Part shown: piece by piece, positions 25,001 through 33,526 of the stretch
Position numbering within the stretch: the stretch's first letter is position 1
Layout: each line of letters opens with the position of its first letter
Origin: an uncultured Desulfosarcina sp.
GTDB lineage: Bacteria > Desulfobacterota > Desulfobacteria > Desulfobacterales > Desulfosarcinaceae
Length of the DNA: 64,000 nt
Assembly (NCBI RefSeq): GCF_963668215.1
Contig: NZ_OY764190.1
Coordinates: 3,720,001 to 3,784,000 of the forward strand
Direction: 5' to 3'
Notes under the pieces: generated by a model
The model's input: only the letters and a program-made list of their open reading frames with translations
Database searches by the model: none
Told to the model about the DNA's origin: nothing
Translations under genes and position numbers: made by a program

Positions 25001-25996
25001 ATGACATCCGGTAACAAGACCATACGTGCCCTGGGGCTCTGCTCCGGAGGCCTGGACAGTATTCTCAGTGCGCTGGTGCTGAAAGATCAGGGGATCGACG
25101 TACACTGGGTCACTTTCGAGACCCCGTTTTTCTCGGCGGACAAAGCCCGCAAGGCATCGAAAACTACAGGCATACCGTTGACCGTTCAGACCATCACCCC
25201 GGTTTACATGGAGATGATGCGTTCGCCAACGACGATATTCGGCAAGAACATGAACCCCTGCATGGACTGCCATGCCCTGATGTTCCGTCTGGCCGGTGAA
25301 CTCATGAACGAAAAGGGATTCGATTTCCTCTTTTCCGGCGAGGTGCTCGGCCAGCGCCCCATGAGCCAGAACCGTACCTCCCTGCGCTACGTGGAGAAGC
25401 ATTCCGGGTACGATGGCTATATCCTGCGCCCGCTTTCCACAAAGTGCCTGCCGGAAACCATCGCCGAAAAAGAAGGCTGGGTGGACCGGGAGCGGTTGCC
25501 GGGAATTTCCGGCCGGTCCAGAAAAATCCAGATGCAGATGGCCGAACAATACGGCCTCACCGATTTTCCCGCGCCTGCCGGCGGCTGCCTGCTGACCGAC
25601 AAGATCTTCAGCCGCAGGCTAAAGGATCTGTTCGACCACCAGGACGCCATCGGTGAAAGCGACCTGGAATTGCTCAAGTCCGGACGCCACCTGCGCCTGG
25701 ACGCGGCGACCAAGATCGTGGTGGGCCGCACCCGCCAGGACAATGAGCAAATCGGCAAATGGATCGATCCGAAGGCGCACATGGTGCTGAAAGTCGAGAA
25801 TTTTCCAGGGCCTCTGGTGGCCATGCCGGCAAACGGCTGCGAGCCCATGATGATGCTTGCGGCCTCTATTTGTGCCGGATACAGCAAGGCGCCCGACGAT
25901 CAGCCCACGACGGTGATTGTGCAGCAGGGACCCAAGCGCAGGAAAGTGACGGTGCTGGGGATACCGCCGGCGCAAAGCAAGAGGTTTATGATTTGA
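25001..25996 (+). CDS. PP-loop ATPase, MnmA/ThiI-like tRNA or cofactor thiolation protein
   Basis: A 331-residue protein. The N-terminal PP-loop SGGLDS (15-20) is that of ATP-pyrophosphatases that adenylate a substrate for sulfur transfer. A CxxC (C87-MD-C90) and a downstream Cys (C196 in APAGGCLLTD) mirror the catalytic cysteine pair of MnmA-like thiolases. The C-terminal part (HMVLKVENFPGPLVAMPANGCEPMMMLAA) is an uncharacterised extension. It is shorter than and distinct from MnmA and lacks the ThiI THUMP domain, so the exact target (tRNA uridine or a small molecule) is open. A family-A repeat fragment follows its stop. Confidence 0.75.
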   Translation: MTSGNKTIRALGLCSGGLDSILSALVLKDQGIDVHWVTFETPFFSADKARKASKTTGIPLTVQTITPVYMEMMRSPTTIFGKNMNPCMDCHALMFRLAGELMNEKGFDFLFSGEVLGQRPMSQNRTSLRYVEKHSGYDGYILRPLSTKCLPETIAEKEGWVDRERLPGISGRSRKIQMQMAEQYGLTDFPAPAGGCLLTDKIFSRRLKDLFDHQDAIGESDLELLKSGRHLRLDAATKIVVGRTRQDNEQIGKWIDPKAHMVLKVENFPGPLVAMPANGCEPMMMLAASICAGYSKAPDDQPTTVIVQQGPKRRKVTVLGIPPAQSKRFMI

Positions 25997-25997
25997 G

Positions 25998-26092
25998 ATC
26001 TGTGAACGGTGATCAGTGAACTGTGAACGGTGAACCGGAAAGCTGGCTTCAGTCTTCCTTCGTCCCTCATCCCTCATCCATCTCCAATTTCG
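25998..26092. repeat. Fragments of family A and family E repeats between convergent genes
   Basis: GTGAACGGTGATCAGTGAAC-type heptamers (about 26001-26035) are followed by CCCTCATCCCTCATCCATC (about 26068-26088), the reverse of the GGATGAGGGA(T/C)GAGG family seen at 61497 and 61722. The family-E copy overlaps the end of rlmN, whose last codons and stop (Met-Asp-Glu-Gly-stop) are made of it. Confidence 0.7.
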
Positions 26093-27128
26093 CTCTCAGC
26101 TGCCCACAGGCTGCGCCAATATCCTGCCCCTTGCTGTGGCGCACCATGGCCGTGTAGTGGTGGTCGGCCAGGGTTTCCTGGAACTGGGCGATCCGATCCG
26201 GATCGGGGCGCAAAAACTCGCTGCCCGGGTGCTCGTTGAAGGGAATCAGGTTGATCTTGGCCTTGATGGGGCGCAGCAGCTTTACCAGGCGGCGGGCATC
26301 TTTCAGGCTGTCGTTGACGCCTTTCATCAGAATGTATTCGAATGTGATCTTGCGGCGGGGCGGCAGGGGATAGCGGCGGCAGGCCTCGATCAGGTCGGCG
26401 ATGGGATACCTGCGGTTGACGGGCATCAATCGGCTGCGGGTATCGTCTTCGGTGGCATTGAGGGATACGGCCAGGTTGACCGGCGTGTCGCGGCCCAGGT
26501 CCGCCATAGCGGGCACGATCCCGGCCGTTGAAACCGTCACCCGCCGGCTGGAAAACTTCAGCCCCCAGTCACCGTCGGTAATCGCTTCCAGGGCTTGGAT
26601 CACATTGGCGTAGTTGTCCAGCGGTTCCCCCATTCCCATGAACACGATATTTGTCAGGGGCATGTCGCCCATGGCATCCACATGCTGCTTGACATCGCGC
26701 ACCTGGGAGACGATTTCCCCGGTCGAAAGGTTGCGAATCCAGCCCCCCTTGGCCGTCATACAGAATCGGCACCCCTGGCGGCATCCCACCTGGCTGGAGA
26801 TGCAAAGGGTGAAGTGGTCCTTTTCGGGAATCAGGACCGTCTCGATGTGCCGCCCGTCGTAAAGTCGGAAAAGGAACTTGCGGGAGCCGTCTTTAGAGGA
26901 CGCCTCGTTTTCCACCTGCAGGCGCGGGTTGACGAAGGCCGCCGAAAGGGCGGCCCGCAACGGTTTGCCTATGTTGGTCATCTCTTCGAAACGGTCGCTT
27001 TGGTGCAGGTAAACCCACCGTAGAATCTGGTCGGTGCGAAAAGGACGCTGGCCCCGTGATTGAAGCCACTCGGCCAACTGTTGCCGCGAAAGGTCTTTGA
27101 TGTCGATTTTGCTTGCTTCTGCAGCCAT
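26067..27128 (-). CDS. rlmN: RlmN, dual-specificity 23S rRNA A2503 / tRNA A37 C2-methyltransferase
   Basis: A 353-residue radical SAM methyltransferase. The cluster motif is C116-x3-C120-x2-C123 (VGCRQGCRFCMTAK). Further blocks GEIVSQV, NIVFMGMGEPLDN, AVSLNATEDDTRSRLMP and NLIPFNEHPGS are diagnostic of RlmN. The C-terminal methyl-carrying Cys is about 341 (DIGAACGQL). ATG at 27128 gives the usual N-terminus (KIDIKDLSRQQLAEWL); an upstream start would add non-conserved residues. The final four residues come from a dispersed repeat. Divergent from ffh. Confidence 0.95.
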   Translation of the reverse strand: MAAEASKIDIKDLSRQQLAEWLQSRGQRPFRTDQILRWVYLHQSDRFEEMTNIGKPLRAALSAAFVNPRLQVENEASSKDGSRKFLFRLYDGRHIETVLIPEKDHFTLCISSQVGCRQGCRFCMTAKGGWIRNLSTGEIVSQVRDVKQHVDAMGDMPLTNIVFMGMGEPLDNYANVIQALEAITDGDWGLKFSSRRVTVSTAGIVPAMADLGRDTPVNLAVSLNATEDDTRSRLMPVNRRYPIADLIEACRRYPLPPRRKITFEYILMKGVNDSLKDARRLVKLLRPIKAKINLIPFNEHPGSEFLRPDPDRIAQFQETLADHHYTAMVRHSKGQDIGAACGQLRAKLEMDEG

Positions 27129-27249
27129 GATGTGGGATCCACAACCCGGTTTTTTCGTTGTCGGACAATGGCAAAAGGGAATGCGGGAAACCTTGGGCTT
27201 GCCGCTCAAGTTTTCTACCGGTTCCGGTATCTTGCAGCCTTTTTATACC

Positions 27250-27278
27250 TTGACATACCATTTAAAAAAATCTATTTT
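27250..27278 (+). promoter_or_regulatory. Sigma-70-type promoter of the ffh-rpsP translation cluster
   Basis: TTGACA (27250-27255), a 17-bp AT-rich spacer and TATTTT (27273-27278). It ends 32 bases before the ffh ATG and is probably the main promoter for ffh, rpsP, khpA, rimM, trmD and rplS. Confidence 0.65.
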
Positions 27279-27310
27279 CAAGGTTTTAGTTTGTACAGTG
27301 GTGAAATGGC

Positions 27311-28642
27311 ATGTTCGACGCGCTCAGCGACAAATTAAATTCGGTCTTCAAGCAGCTCAAAGGCCAGGGCAAGCTTTCTGAAAAGAATATTGCCGATGGT
27401 CTGCGGGCCGTGCGTATGGCGCTGCTGGAAGCCGATGTGCACTACCAGGTGGTCAAACGGCTGGTGGCCGACATCAAGGAGCGCGCCCTGGGCCAGGAGG
27501 TCATGGGGAGCCTGACGCCAGGCCAGCAGGTGGTCAAGATCGTCAACGAATCCTTGACCCGGCTCATGGGTGATACCCATGAAGGCCTGAACCTGGCCGG
27601 CGAAAAACCGGTGGCGGTGATGCTGGTGGGCCTGCAGGGTTCGGGTAAAACCACCACGGCCGGCAAGCTGGCGGTGATGCTGCGCAAGAACGGAAAGCAG
27701 CCCTATCTGGTCCCCGCGGACGTTTACCGGCCCGCGGCCATCGAACAGCTCAAAAAGGTGGGCGGCCAGCTGGATGTGCCGGTTTTCGATTCAACGCCGG
27801 AAATGAAGCCTGTGGATATCTGCCAGCAGGCGCGGGTGGCGGCACAGAAGGCAGGCTGCGACACGCTTGTTCTGGATACCGCCGGGCGGCTGCACATCGA
27901 CGAAGAGTTGATGGAAGAGCTGGCGCGCATCCGTACGGCCCTGAAGCCGACGGACATCCTGCTGGTGGCCGATGCCATGACCGGCCAGGATGCGGTCAAT
28001 ATCGCCAAGTCCTTCGACGAACGGCTGGACATTGGCGGCGTGGTGCTTTCCAAGATGGACGGTGACGCCAGGGGCGGTGCCGCCCTTTCCATCCGGTCCA
28101 TCACCGGAAAGCCCATCAAGTTCATCGGCGTGGGCGAAAAGCTCAGCGACCTGGAAGCCTTTCATCCGGATCGCATGGCCTCTCGCATCCTGGGTATGGG
28201 TGATGTTCTCACCATGATCGAGAAGGCCCAGGAGGTGGTGGACGAAAAAAAGGCCGCCGAGCTGGAAAAAAAGCTGCGCAAGAACCAGTTCACCCTGGAG
28301 GACTTTCGTGATCAGATGCGCCAGATCCGTAAAATGGGCTCCCTGACGGACATTTTGGGAATGATTCCAGGGATGGGAAAGATGAAGCAGATGAAAAATC
28401 TGCAGGTGGACGAGAAGGAACTGGTGCACATCGAGGCCATCATCAATTCCATGACGCCCCAGGAGCGGCGCCAGCATTCGATCATCAACGGCAGCCGCCG
28501 TAAACGAATCGCCGCGGGCAGCGGCACCCAGGTTCAGGATGTCAACCGCCTGCTCAAGAATTACACGCAGGTGATGAAGATGATGAAAAAAATCAATAAA
28601 GGCGGCATGCGCGGATTGGGCCGCGGCATGCTGCCCTTCTAA
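27311..28642 (+). CDS. ffh: Ffh, signal recognition particle GTPase
   Basis: A 443-residue SRP54 homologue of normal length. Order: N domain (MFDALSDKLNSVFKQLKGQGKL), G domain with P-loop GLQGSGKTTTAGKLA, LDTAGRLHIDEELM (G3) and GVVLSKMDGDARGGAALS (G4 region), and a Met-rich M domain ending MMKKINKGGMRGLGRGMLPF. With 4.5S RNA it targets nascent membrane proteins to FtsY. Followed after 12 bases by rpsP, a common ffh-rpsP arrangement. Confidence 0.97.
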   Translation: MFDALSDKLNSVFKQLKGQGKLSEKNIADGLRAVRMALLEADVHYQVVKRLVADIKERALGQEVMGSLTPGQQVVKIVNESLTRLMGDTHEGLNLAGEKPVAVMLVGLQGSGKTTTAGKLAVMLRKNGKQPYLVPADVYRPAAIEQLKKVGGQLDVPVFDSTPEMKPVDICQQARVAAQKAGCDTLVLDTAGRLHIDEELMEELARIRTALKPTDILLVADAMTGQDAVNIAKSFDERLDIGGVVLSKMDGDARGGAALSIRSITGKPIKFIGVGEKLSDLEAFHPDRMASRILGMGDVLTMIEKAQEVVDEKKAAELEKKLRKNQFTLEDFRDQMRQIRKMGSLTDILGMIPGMGKMKQMKNLQVDEKELVHIEAIINSMTPQERRQHSIINGSRRKRIAAGSGTQVQDVNRLLKNYTQVMKMMKKINKGGMRGLGRGMLPF

Positions 28643-28654
28643 AGGAGAACAAGC

Positions 28655-28909
28655 ATGGCAGTTAAAATCAGGCTGGCCCGCCACGGGGCAAAAAAGAGAC
28701 CGTTTTACCGGATTGTCGCCGCAGACAGCGAAAGCCCCAGGGACGGTCGTTTTCTTGAAAAACTCGGGACCTACAATCCACTCCAGAACCCGGCAGCGGT
28801 GGCCCTGAACGCGGATCGGGTCAAATACTGGATCGGCCAGGGGGCCACCCCCAGCGACACGGTCAAGTCGATCCTGAAACGCGAAGGCATTTTCGCCGCT
28901 GCGGAATAA
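28655..28909 (+). CDS. rpsP: 30S ribosomal protein S16
   Basis: An 84-residue S16 with the family start MAVKIRLARHGAKKRPFYRIVAAD and core FLEKLGTYNP ... ALNADRVKYWIGQGATPSDTVKSIL. Essential for 30S assembly. AAAGGAG precedes the ATG. Followed by 210 bases before khpA that contain no recognisable gene. Confidence 0.97.
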   Translation: MAVKIRLARHGAKKRPFYRIVAADSESPRDGRFLEKLGTYNPLQNPAAVALNADRVKYWIGQGATPSDTVKSILKREGIFAAAE

Positions 28910-29119
28910 AACCGTGCGCCAACCTTGATTCCCAGGTGCAACCGGATGCCGCTGTCCATCCGTGCACCGGCATTCCGATTGCCGATGCGCAACGGCTCGT
29001 CGCGTTGTTCGGTGCCCGTGGCGTTGTTAAGGCCGCCTTTCGAGCATTGCAATCCGGGCGCCGTGTCAACCCCAGCGCGTTTTCGGTTTGACGAACAGGG
29101 GCACGAAGGAGATGGAGCT

Positions 29120-29350
29120 ATGAAAGAGCTGATCAAGTTCATTGCGCAGGAACTGGTGGATTTTCCGGATCAGGTTTCCGTTGATGAAATCGAGGGCAAC
29201 CAGACATCCGTGATCGAACTGAAAGTGGCCAAAGAGGATCTGGGTAAGGTAATCGGCAAACAGGGGCGTACGGCCAGAGCCATGCGAACCCTTCTGAGCG
29301 CGGCATCCGCTAAAATCAAAAAACGAACGGTTCTTGAAATCATCGAATAA
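29120..29350 (+). CDS. khpA: KhpA, KH-domain RNA-binding protein
   Basis: A 76-residue KH-domain protein (formerly YlqC family): MKELIKFIAQELVDFPDQV at the start and the RNA-binding loop LGKVIGKQGRTARAMRTLLSAA, with the GxxG as GKQG. It binds RNA with KhpB in many bacteria and is conserved between rpsP and rimM. The ATG at 29120 has GAAGGAGA upstream; longer in-frame extensions have no such site and do not align. Confidence 0.95.
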   Translation: MKELIKFIAQELVDFPDQVSVDEIEGNQTSVIELKVAKEDLGKVIGKQGRTARAMRTLLSAASAKIKKRTVLEIIE

Positions 29351-29876
29351 TCCCGGGGACAGGGACGATCTCATTCTGGTGGGCAAGGTGGTGGGCGCCC
29401 ACGGCATTCGGGGAAACCTGAAGATTCATTCCTTTACGGAGTCCCTGTCGGTTTTCGAAGCCAAAGATGGGCTTCATGTAATCCTGCCCGACGGCTCCAT
29501 CCGGACGATGACCGTCGACAGGGTGTGGCGCCACGGTAAAAGCGTGTTGATGAATTTCGAATCGGTAACCCGGCGCGATCAGGTTGAACAACTGATCGGA
29601 GCGGAATTGTTCGTTGAAAAAGAATGTTTGCCGGCCCTGGAGGAAGACACTTACTATTGGTTTGATCTGGTGGGATTGCAGGTGATCGATCCGTCCGGCG
29701 CTCCGTTGGGGCGACTGGTCAGCGTCATCCCCACCCCCGGCAACGACGTCTACGTGGTCAGGGAAGAAAGTTGCGGGCAACCCCGTGAGACGCTGATTCC
29801 CGCCGTCGGCGATGTGGTCCTCAGCATCGATCTGGAAGGTGGGATCATGACCGTGGATCTGCCGGAAGGGCTATAG
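29334..29876 (+). CDS. rimM: RimM, 16S rRNA processing/30S maturation factor
   Basis: A 180-residue RimM. The N-terminal barrel begins LVGKVVGAHGIRGNLKIHSF, and the PRC-barrel C-domain includes YYWFDLVGLQVIDPSG and VYVVREE ... TLIPAVGDVV. It binds S19 during 30S assembly. The start is not certain: a TTG at 29334 inside the end of khpA gives translational overlap (17 bases), while a GTG at 29379 would begin the protein at the conserved block. Co-directional with trmD, 15 bases downstream. Confidence 0.93.
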   Translation: MKSSNNPGDRDDLILVGKVVGAHGIRGNLKIHSFTESLSVFEAKDGLHVILPDGSIRTMTVDRVWRHGKSVLMNFESVTRRDQVEQLIGAELFVEKECLPALEEDTYYWFDLVGLQVIDPSGAPLGRLVSVIPTPGNDVYVVREESCGQPRETLIPAVGDVVLSIDLEGGIMTVDLPEGL

Positions 29877-29891
29877 GGCGCGCGGAAAACC

Positions 29892-30638
29892 ATGAAAGTT
29901 TGTGTGCTGACCCTTTTTCCCGAACTGTTCCAGCCGTTCTGGGACCATGGGATCATCCGGCGTGCGGTTCAGGGCGGCAAGATCCAGCCGGATACCATCA
30001 ACATCCGCGACCATGCTGAAGGGCGCCACCGGGTGACCGATGACCGGCCTTACGGGGGCGGTTGCGGAATGGTCATGAAGCCAGAGCCGCTGGCCGGGGC
30101 GCTGGCCGAAGCCAAAGGCCGCTTGCCGGGGGCAACTACTTTGCTGCTCTCTCCGCAGGGCAGACGGTTCGATCAGCCGTTGGCCGAGTCGCTGGCCCGG
30201 GCCGGCGACCTCATTTTTGTGTGCGGCCGTTACGAGGGGGTGGACGAACGCTTCGTTGACCGCTTTGTGGACGGGGAGATTTCCATCGGCGATTTCGTTC
30301 TCACCGGCGGAGAACTGGCAGCCATGACGATCATCGATGCCGTGGCGCGCCTGATTCCCGGTGTGCTGGGCAACGAAGACTCGGCGGATAACGACACCTT
30401 CAGTGACGGTCTCGTGGAACATGCGCACTACACTCGGCCGCCGAGTTATGACGATGAAGCGGTTCCCGATGTGCTGCTTTCCGGCAACCACGCCGAGATC
30501 GAGCGCTGGCGCCGGGAAACGGCCCTGATGCGAACCGTGCTGAAGCGGCCGGATCTTCTGGACCGGCGGGACATTTCTCCGGAGGAGCGAGCCCTGTTGA
30601 AAAAATGGCGCAAAGAACTTGACCGGCTCATCGGATAG
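29892..30638 (+). CDS. trmD: TrmD, tRNA (guanine37-N1)-methyltransferase
   Basis: A 248-residue SPOUT methyltransferase that makes m1G37 and prevents frameshifting. Knot signatures are DDRPYGGGCGMVMKPEPL, CGRYEGVDERFVD and GDFVLTGGELAAMTIIDAVARLIPGVLGN. Length and all motifs are canonical. Its 3' end overlaps the next gene by 20 bases. Confidence 0.97.
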   Translation: MKVCVLTLFPELFQPFWDHGIIRRAVQGGKIQPDTINIRDHAEGRHRVTDDRPYGGGCGMVMKPEPLAGALAEAKGRLPGATTLLLSPQGRRFDQPLAESLARAGDLIFVCGRYEGVDERFVDRFVDGEISIGDFVLTGGELAAMTIIDAVARLIPGVLGNEDSADNDTFSDGLVEHAHYTRPPSYDDEAVPDVLLSGNHAEIERWRRETALMRTVLKRPDLLDRRDISPEERALLKKWRKELDRLIG

Positions 30639-31188
30639 CCGGCTGTACGTCGCGCTGGTTCATTATCCGGTGGTCGACAAGAACGGCGAAACCATTGCTT
30701 CGGCGGTAACCAATCTGGACCTGCACGACATCGCCAGGGTGTGCAGGACTTACGGCGTTAAAGGCTATTACGTCATTACGCCGCTGGCGGACCAGAAGGT
30801 ACTGGTCAACCGCATTCTGGATCACTGGGTCAGCGGCGCCGGCGGTCGGTACAACCCCAAGCGGCAGCAGGCCCTCGAACGGGTCCATGTCAAGGACACG
30901 TTTGTGCAAAGCGTCGATGAAATTGCCGCAGTCGAAGGCCGCCGGCCGCTGACGGTGGCCACCACGGCACGGCGGGGCATGGGCGGTATGACCTGCCAGC
31001 GCCTGAAGGGGTTGGTTGAAAACGATACCCCCGTTCTGTTGGTTTTTGGAACGGCCTGGGGGTTGACGGACGATTTCATGGCCCGGGCGGACCATATCCT
31101 GGAACCGCTGGCCGGACCAGAAACTTACAATCATCTGTCGGTCCGGTCCGCGGCAGCCATCATTGTAGACCGACTGCTGGGCAGATGA
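30619..31188 (+). CDS. SPOUT-type RNA methyltransferase (Methyltrn_RNA_4-like)
   Basis: A protein of about 189 residues: LYVALVHYPVVDKNGETIASAVTNLDLHDIARVCRTYGVKGYYV, then TTARRGMGGMTCQRLKGL and VLLVFGTAWGLTDDFMARADHILEPL, ending in NHLSVRSAAAIIVDRLLG. The glycine-rich C-terminal knot is that of SPOUT methyltransferases. It matches my recollection of an RNA methyltransferase family found beside trmD in some deep-branching and deltaproteobacterial genomes; target RNA unknown. The start is uncertain, a TTG at 30619 overlapping trmD being the most plausible; no ATG precedes the conserved region. Confidence 0.8.
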   Translation: MTGSSDSRLYVALVHYPVVDKNGETIASAVTNLDLHDIARVCRTYGVKGYYVITPLADQKVLVNRILDHWVSGAGGRYNPKRQQALERVHVKDTFVQSVDEIAAVEGRRPLTVATTARRGMGGMTCQRLKGLVENDTPVLLVFGTAWGLTDDFMARADHILEPLAGPETYNHLSVRSAAAIIVDRLLGR

Positions 31189-31220
31189 ACGAATACTCAA
31201 CATCAATATCGGGAGTGATC

Positions 31221-31568
31221 ATGGAAATCATTAAAAACATTGAAAGAGAACAGATCCGGATGGATATGCCGGACTTTTTCCCGGGCGACACCGTTTCGGT
31301 GCACGTGAAAATCCGTGAGGGCAACAAGGAGCGCCTGCAGGCATTCCAGGGTGTGGTCATCAGCAAGAAAAAGGGCCTGGCCAACGCTACCTTTACCGTG
31401 CGCAAAGTCTCCTATGGCGTCGGCGTGGAGCGCGTTTTCCCCATGAATTCGCCCATCATCGACCGGGTGGAAGTAGTGACCCGCGGCCGGGTGCGCCGGG
31501 CCAAGATCTACTACCTGCGCAAACTGCGCGGCAAGGCGGCACGAATCAGAGAAAAGCGGTTTACCTAA
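31221..31568 (+). CDS. rplS: 50S ribosomal protein L19
   Basis: A 115-residue L19: MPDFFPGDTVSVHVKIREGNKERLQAFQGVVI, then GVGVERVFPMNSPIIDRVEVV and RGRVRRAKIYYLRKLRGKAARIRE. Located at the 30S-50S interface. ATG at 31221 with GGGAGTG upstream; an earlier in-frame ATG lacks support. Confidence 0.97.
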   Translation: MEIIKNIEREQIRMDMPDFFPGDTVSVHVKIREGNKERLQAFQGVVISKKKGLANATFTVRKVSYGVGVERVFPMNSPIIDRVEVVTRGRVRRAKIYYLRKLRGKAARIREKRFT

Positions 31569-31598
31569 AAGGCCACCGGCAGCGCCCCATAGGATACC

Positions 31599-32225
31599 AT
31601 GGAAGCAGACCTTTGGGCCTTTGAAAGAAAAGCCCGGGAAATGGGCTGTCAGATCATTGCAGGCATTGACGAGGCCGGCCGGGGTCCCCTGGCCGGTCCC
31701 GTTGTCTCCGCAGCCGTCATTCTTTCCGATGGCGTGGTCATTCCGGGAATCGACGATTCCAAGAAACTGACCCCGAAGCGTCGGTACGCTCTCTATGACC
31801 GTCTGTACGAGGTTTCCCATGCCATCGGCATCGGTGTGGTGGACGCCGGAGAGATCGACCGCATCAACATTTTGCAGGCGACACTGGCCGCCATGTCCAT
31901 GGCGGTGGCCAACCTGAGGCCGCGGCCGGACCATCTGCTGATCGACGGCATCTTCACCATCTCTTCAAATCTGCCCCAACAGGCCATCAAAAAAGGGGAT
32001 TCCCGGAGCATCTCCATTGCTGCCGCATCCATCGTCGCCAAGGTCACCAGGGACCGCATCATGGACCAGGTGGACGATCTTTTTCCGGAATTCGGATTCG
32101 GCCGCCATAAAGGCTATCCAACCCAGACGCACCGCCAGGCCATCCAGCAGTATGGCTGCTGCCCCATCCACCGCCGGACGTTTAAGGGCGTTAAAGAGTA
32201 TGTGGAACTGATGAGTGAACGGTGA
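31599..32225 (+). CDS. rnhB: Ribonuclease HII
   Basis: A 208-residue RNase HII that removes ribonucleotides from DNA. Motifs: IAGIDEAGRGPLAGPVV (catalytic D/E), DSKKLTPKRR, LLIDGIF, AAASIVAKVTRDRIM, FGRHKGYPTQTH. The catalytic acids are in place. The last codons and the stop (Ser-Glu-Arg-stop) are made by a family-A repeat fragment that continues downstream to about 32250. Confidence 0.95.
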   Translation: MEADLWAFERKAREMGCQIIAGIDEAGRGPLAGPVVSAAVILSDGVVIPGIDDSKKLTPKRRYALYDRLYEVSHAIGIGVVDAGEIDRINILQATLAAMSMAVANLRPRPDHLLIDGIFTISSNLPQQAIKKGDSRSISIAAASIVAKVTRDRIMDQVDDLFPEFGFGRHKGYPTQTHRQAIQQYGCCPIHRRTFKGVKEYVELMSER

Positions 32226-32250
32226 ACAGTGAACTGTGAACCGTGACAGT
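32212..32250. repeat. Family-A heptamer fragment at the rnhB stop
   Basis: GTGAACGGTGAACAGTGAAC and the following GTGAACCGTGACAG are degenerate heptamers of the family seen at 1231 and 2943, without the GCGGCC core. The rnhB stop TGA (32223-32225) is part of the second unit. Confidence 0.7.
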
Positions 32251-32295
32251 AAACCCTAAACCGCTTCAGCCTTACGCCCAAAAGGCTAATATGGC

Positions 32296-32667
32296 ATGCT
32301 TAATCGGCAACAACAATTCGGCAAACGCAGCGAACGCCTGGCGCTGAACTATCTCAAACTCAAAGGGTATCGCATTGTCGAGACCAACTACCGTTCCAGC
32401 GTCGGTGAAATCGATATCATTGCCCGGGAAAAAGACACCCTCGTTTTCGTGGAGGTAAAGGCGCGTTCTTCGAGCCGATTCGGCAATGCCAAGGGCGCCG
32501 TCACGCCCACGAAACAGCGTAAAGTCTCCATGGCCGCCCTGGATTACCTCAAACGCACCGGCCAGACTGAAGCCCGGGCCCGGTTCGACGTCGTGGCCAT
32601 CGACACCACGGCTGGCAAAACCGCCATCGAGGTCGTGAAAAATGCCTTTGCCCTTGCCTACGGATAA
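32296..32667 (+). CDS. YraN family (UPF0102) endonuclease-like protein
   Basis: A 123-residue YraN protein: GKRSERLALNYLKLKGYRIVETNYRSSVGEIDIIAREKDTLVFVEVKARSS, where GEIDII and FVEVK give the D-ExK nuclease-fold residues. Function is not established; the family usually sits next to rnhB and rsmI as here. Its 3' end overlaps the rsmI start by 26 bases. Confidence 0.93.
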   Translation: MLNRQQQFGKRSERLALNYLKLKGYRIVETNYRSSVGEIDIIAREKDTLVFVEVKARSSSRFGNAKGAVTPTKQRKVSMAALDYLKRTGQTEARARFDVVAIDTTAGKTAIEVVKNAFALAYG

Positions 32668-33523
32668 ACCGATCCCCAGCGGCCTCTATGTGGTGGCCAC
32701 CCCCATCGGCAACCTGGAGGACATCACCCTGCGTGCCATCCGGATTCTGACCGGGGTCGATATGATCGCTGCCGAGGATACCCGCCACACCGCACGCCTG
32801 CTCGCACACTATCGGATCAAGACGCCGCTGATCTCCTGCCACGAACACAACGAGCGTCAGCGCAGCGTTGAATTGATCGATAAAATTCGTTCCGGCGGAT
32901 CGGTGGCACTGGTTTCCGACGCCGGCACCCCTTCGGTTTCGGATCCCGGCTACCGGCTGGTGCGGGCCGCCGTGGAGGAGGGCTTGGACGTTTTTCCGGT
33001 TCCGGGAGTATCAGCGGCAATTACGGCCCTGTGTGTATCGGGTCTGCCCACCGATGCTTTCGTGTTTAATGGATTTGCCCCTAAAAAGAGCGGCAGCCGA
33101 AGAGAACTGCTCGAATCCCTGGCGGCCGAATCGCGGACCCTGGTGTTTTATGAATCGCCCCGGCGGTTGGCGGCGCTGCTGGATGCCGTTGAATCAGCCA
33201 TGGGGGACCGCCAGGCGGTGCTGGCCCGGGAGCTGACCAAACTGCACGAGGAATTCCTCCGCGGCAGCCTGTCCGAGATCCGGTCAATTCTCGAAGAGCG
33301 CCAGCAGGTCAAGGGTGAGTGCACGCTGCTGGTTGCCGGCGCCACGGCGGAAGCATCTGTCTCCGATGCGCAGCTGGAAGAGGCGCTAAGAAGGGCGCTG
33401 GCCCGGCCGGATGCCCGCCTGTCGAGCATTGCCAAAGCCTTTTCCCAAGAGTATAATCTGCCCCGCAAAAAAGTGTATGAAATGGCGCTTGCCATCCAGA
33501 AAGAAAGCGGGGAGTCCTCCTGA
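32642..33523 (+). CDS. rsmI: RsmI, 16S rRNA 2'-O-ribose C1402 methyltransferase
   Basis: A 293-residue tetrapyrrole-methylase-fold protein. Diagnostic blocks: GLYVVATPIGNLEDITLRA, MIAAEDTRHTARLL, SCHEHNE, ALVSDAGTPSVSDPGYRLVRAA and PGVSAAITALCVSGLPTDAFVFNGF. The C-terminal part (SIAKAFSQEYNLPRKKVYEMAL) is a helix-turn-helix-like tail usual in the family. ATG at 32642 overlaps yraN. Confidence 0.95.
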   Translation: MPLPLPTDKPIPSGLYVVATPIGNLEDITLRAIRILTGVDMIAAEDTRHTARLLAHYRIKTPLISCHEHNERQRSVELIDKIRSGGSVALVSDAGTPSVSDPGYRLVRAAVEEGLDVFPVPGVSAAITALCVSGLPTDAFVFNGFAPKKSGSRRELLESLAAESRTLVFYESPRRLAALLDAVESAMGDRQAVLARELTKLHEEFLRGSLSEIRSILEERQQVKGECTLLVAGATAEASVSDAQLEEALRRALARPDARLSSIAKAFSQEYNLPRKKVYEMALAIQKESGESS

Positions 33524-33526
33524 CCC

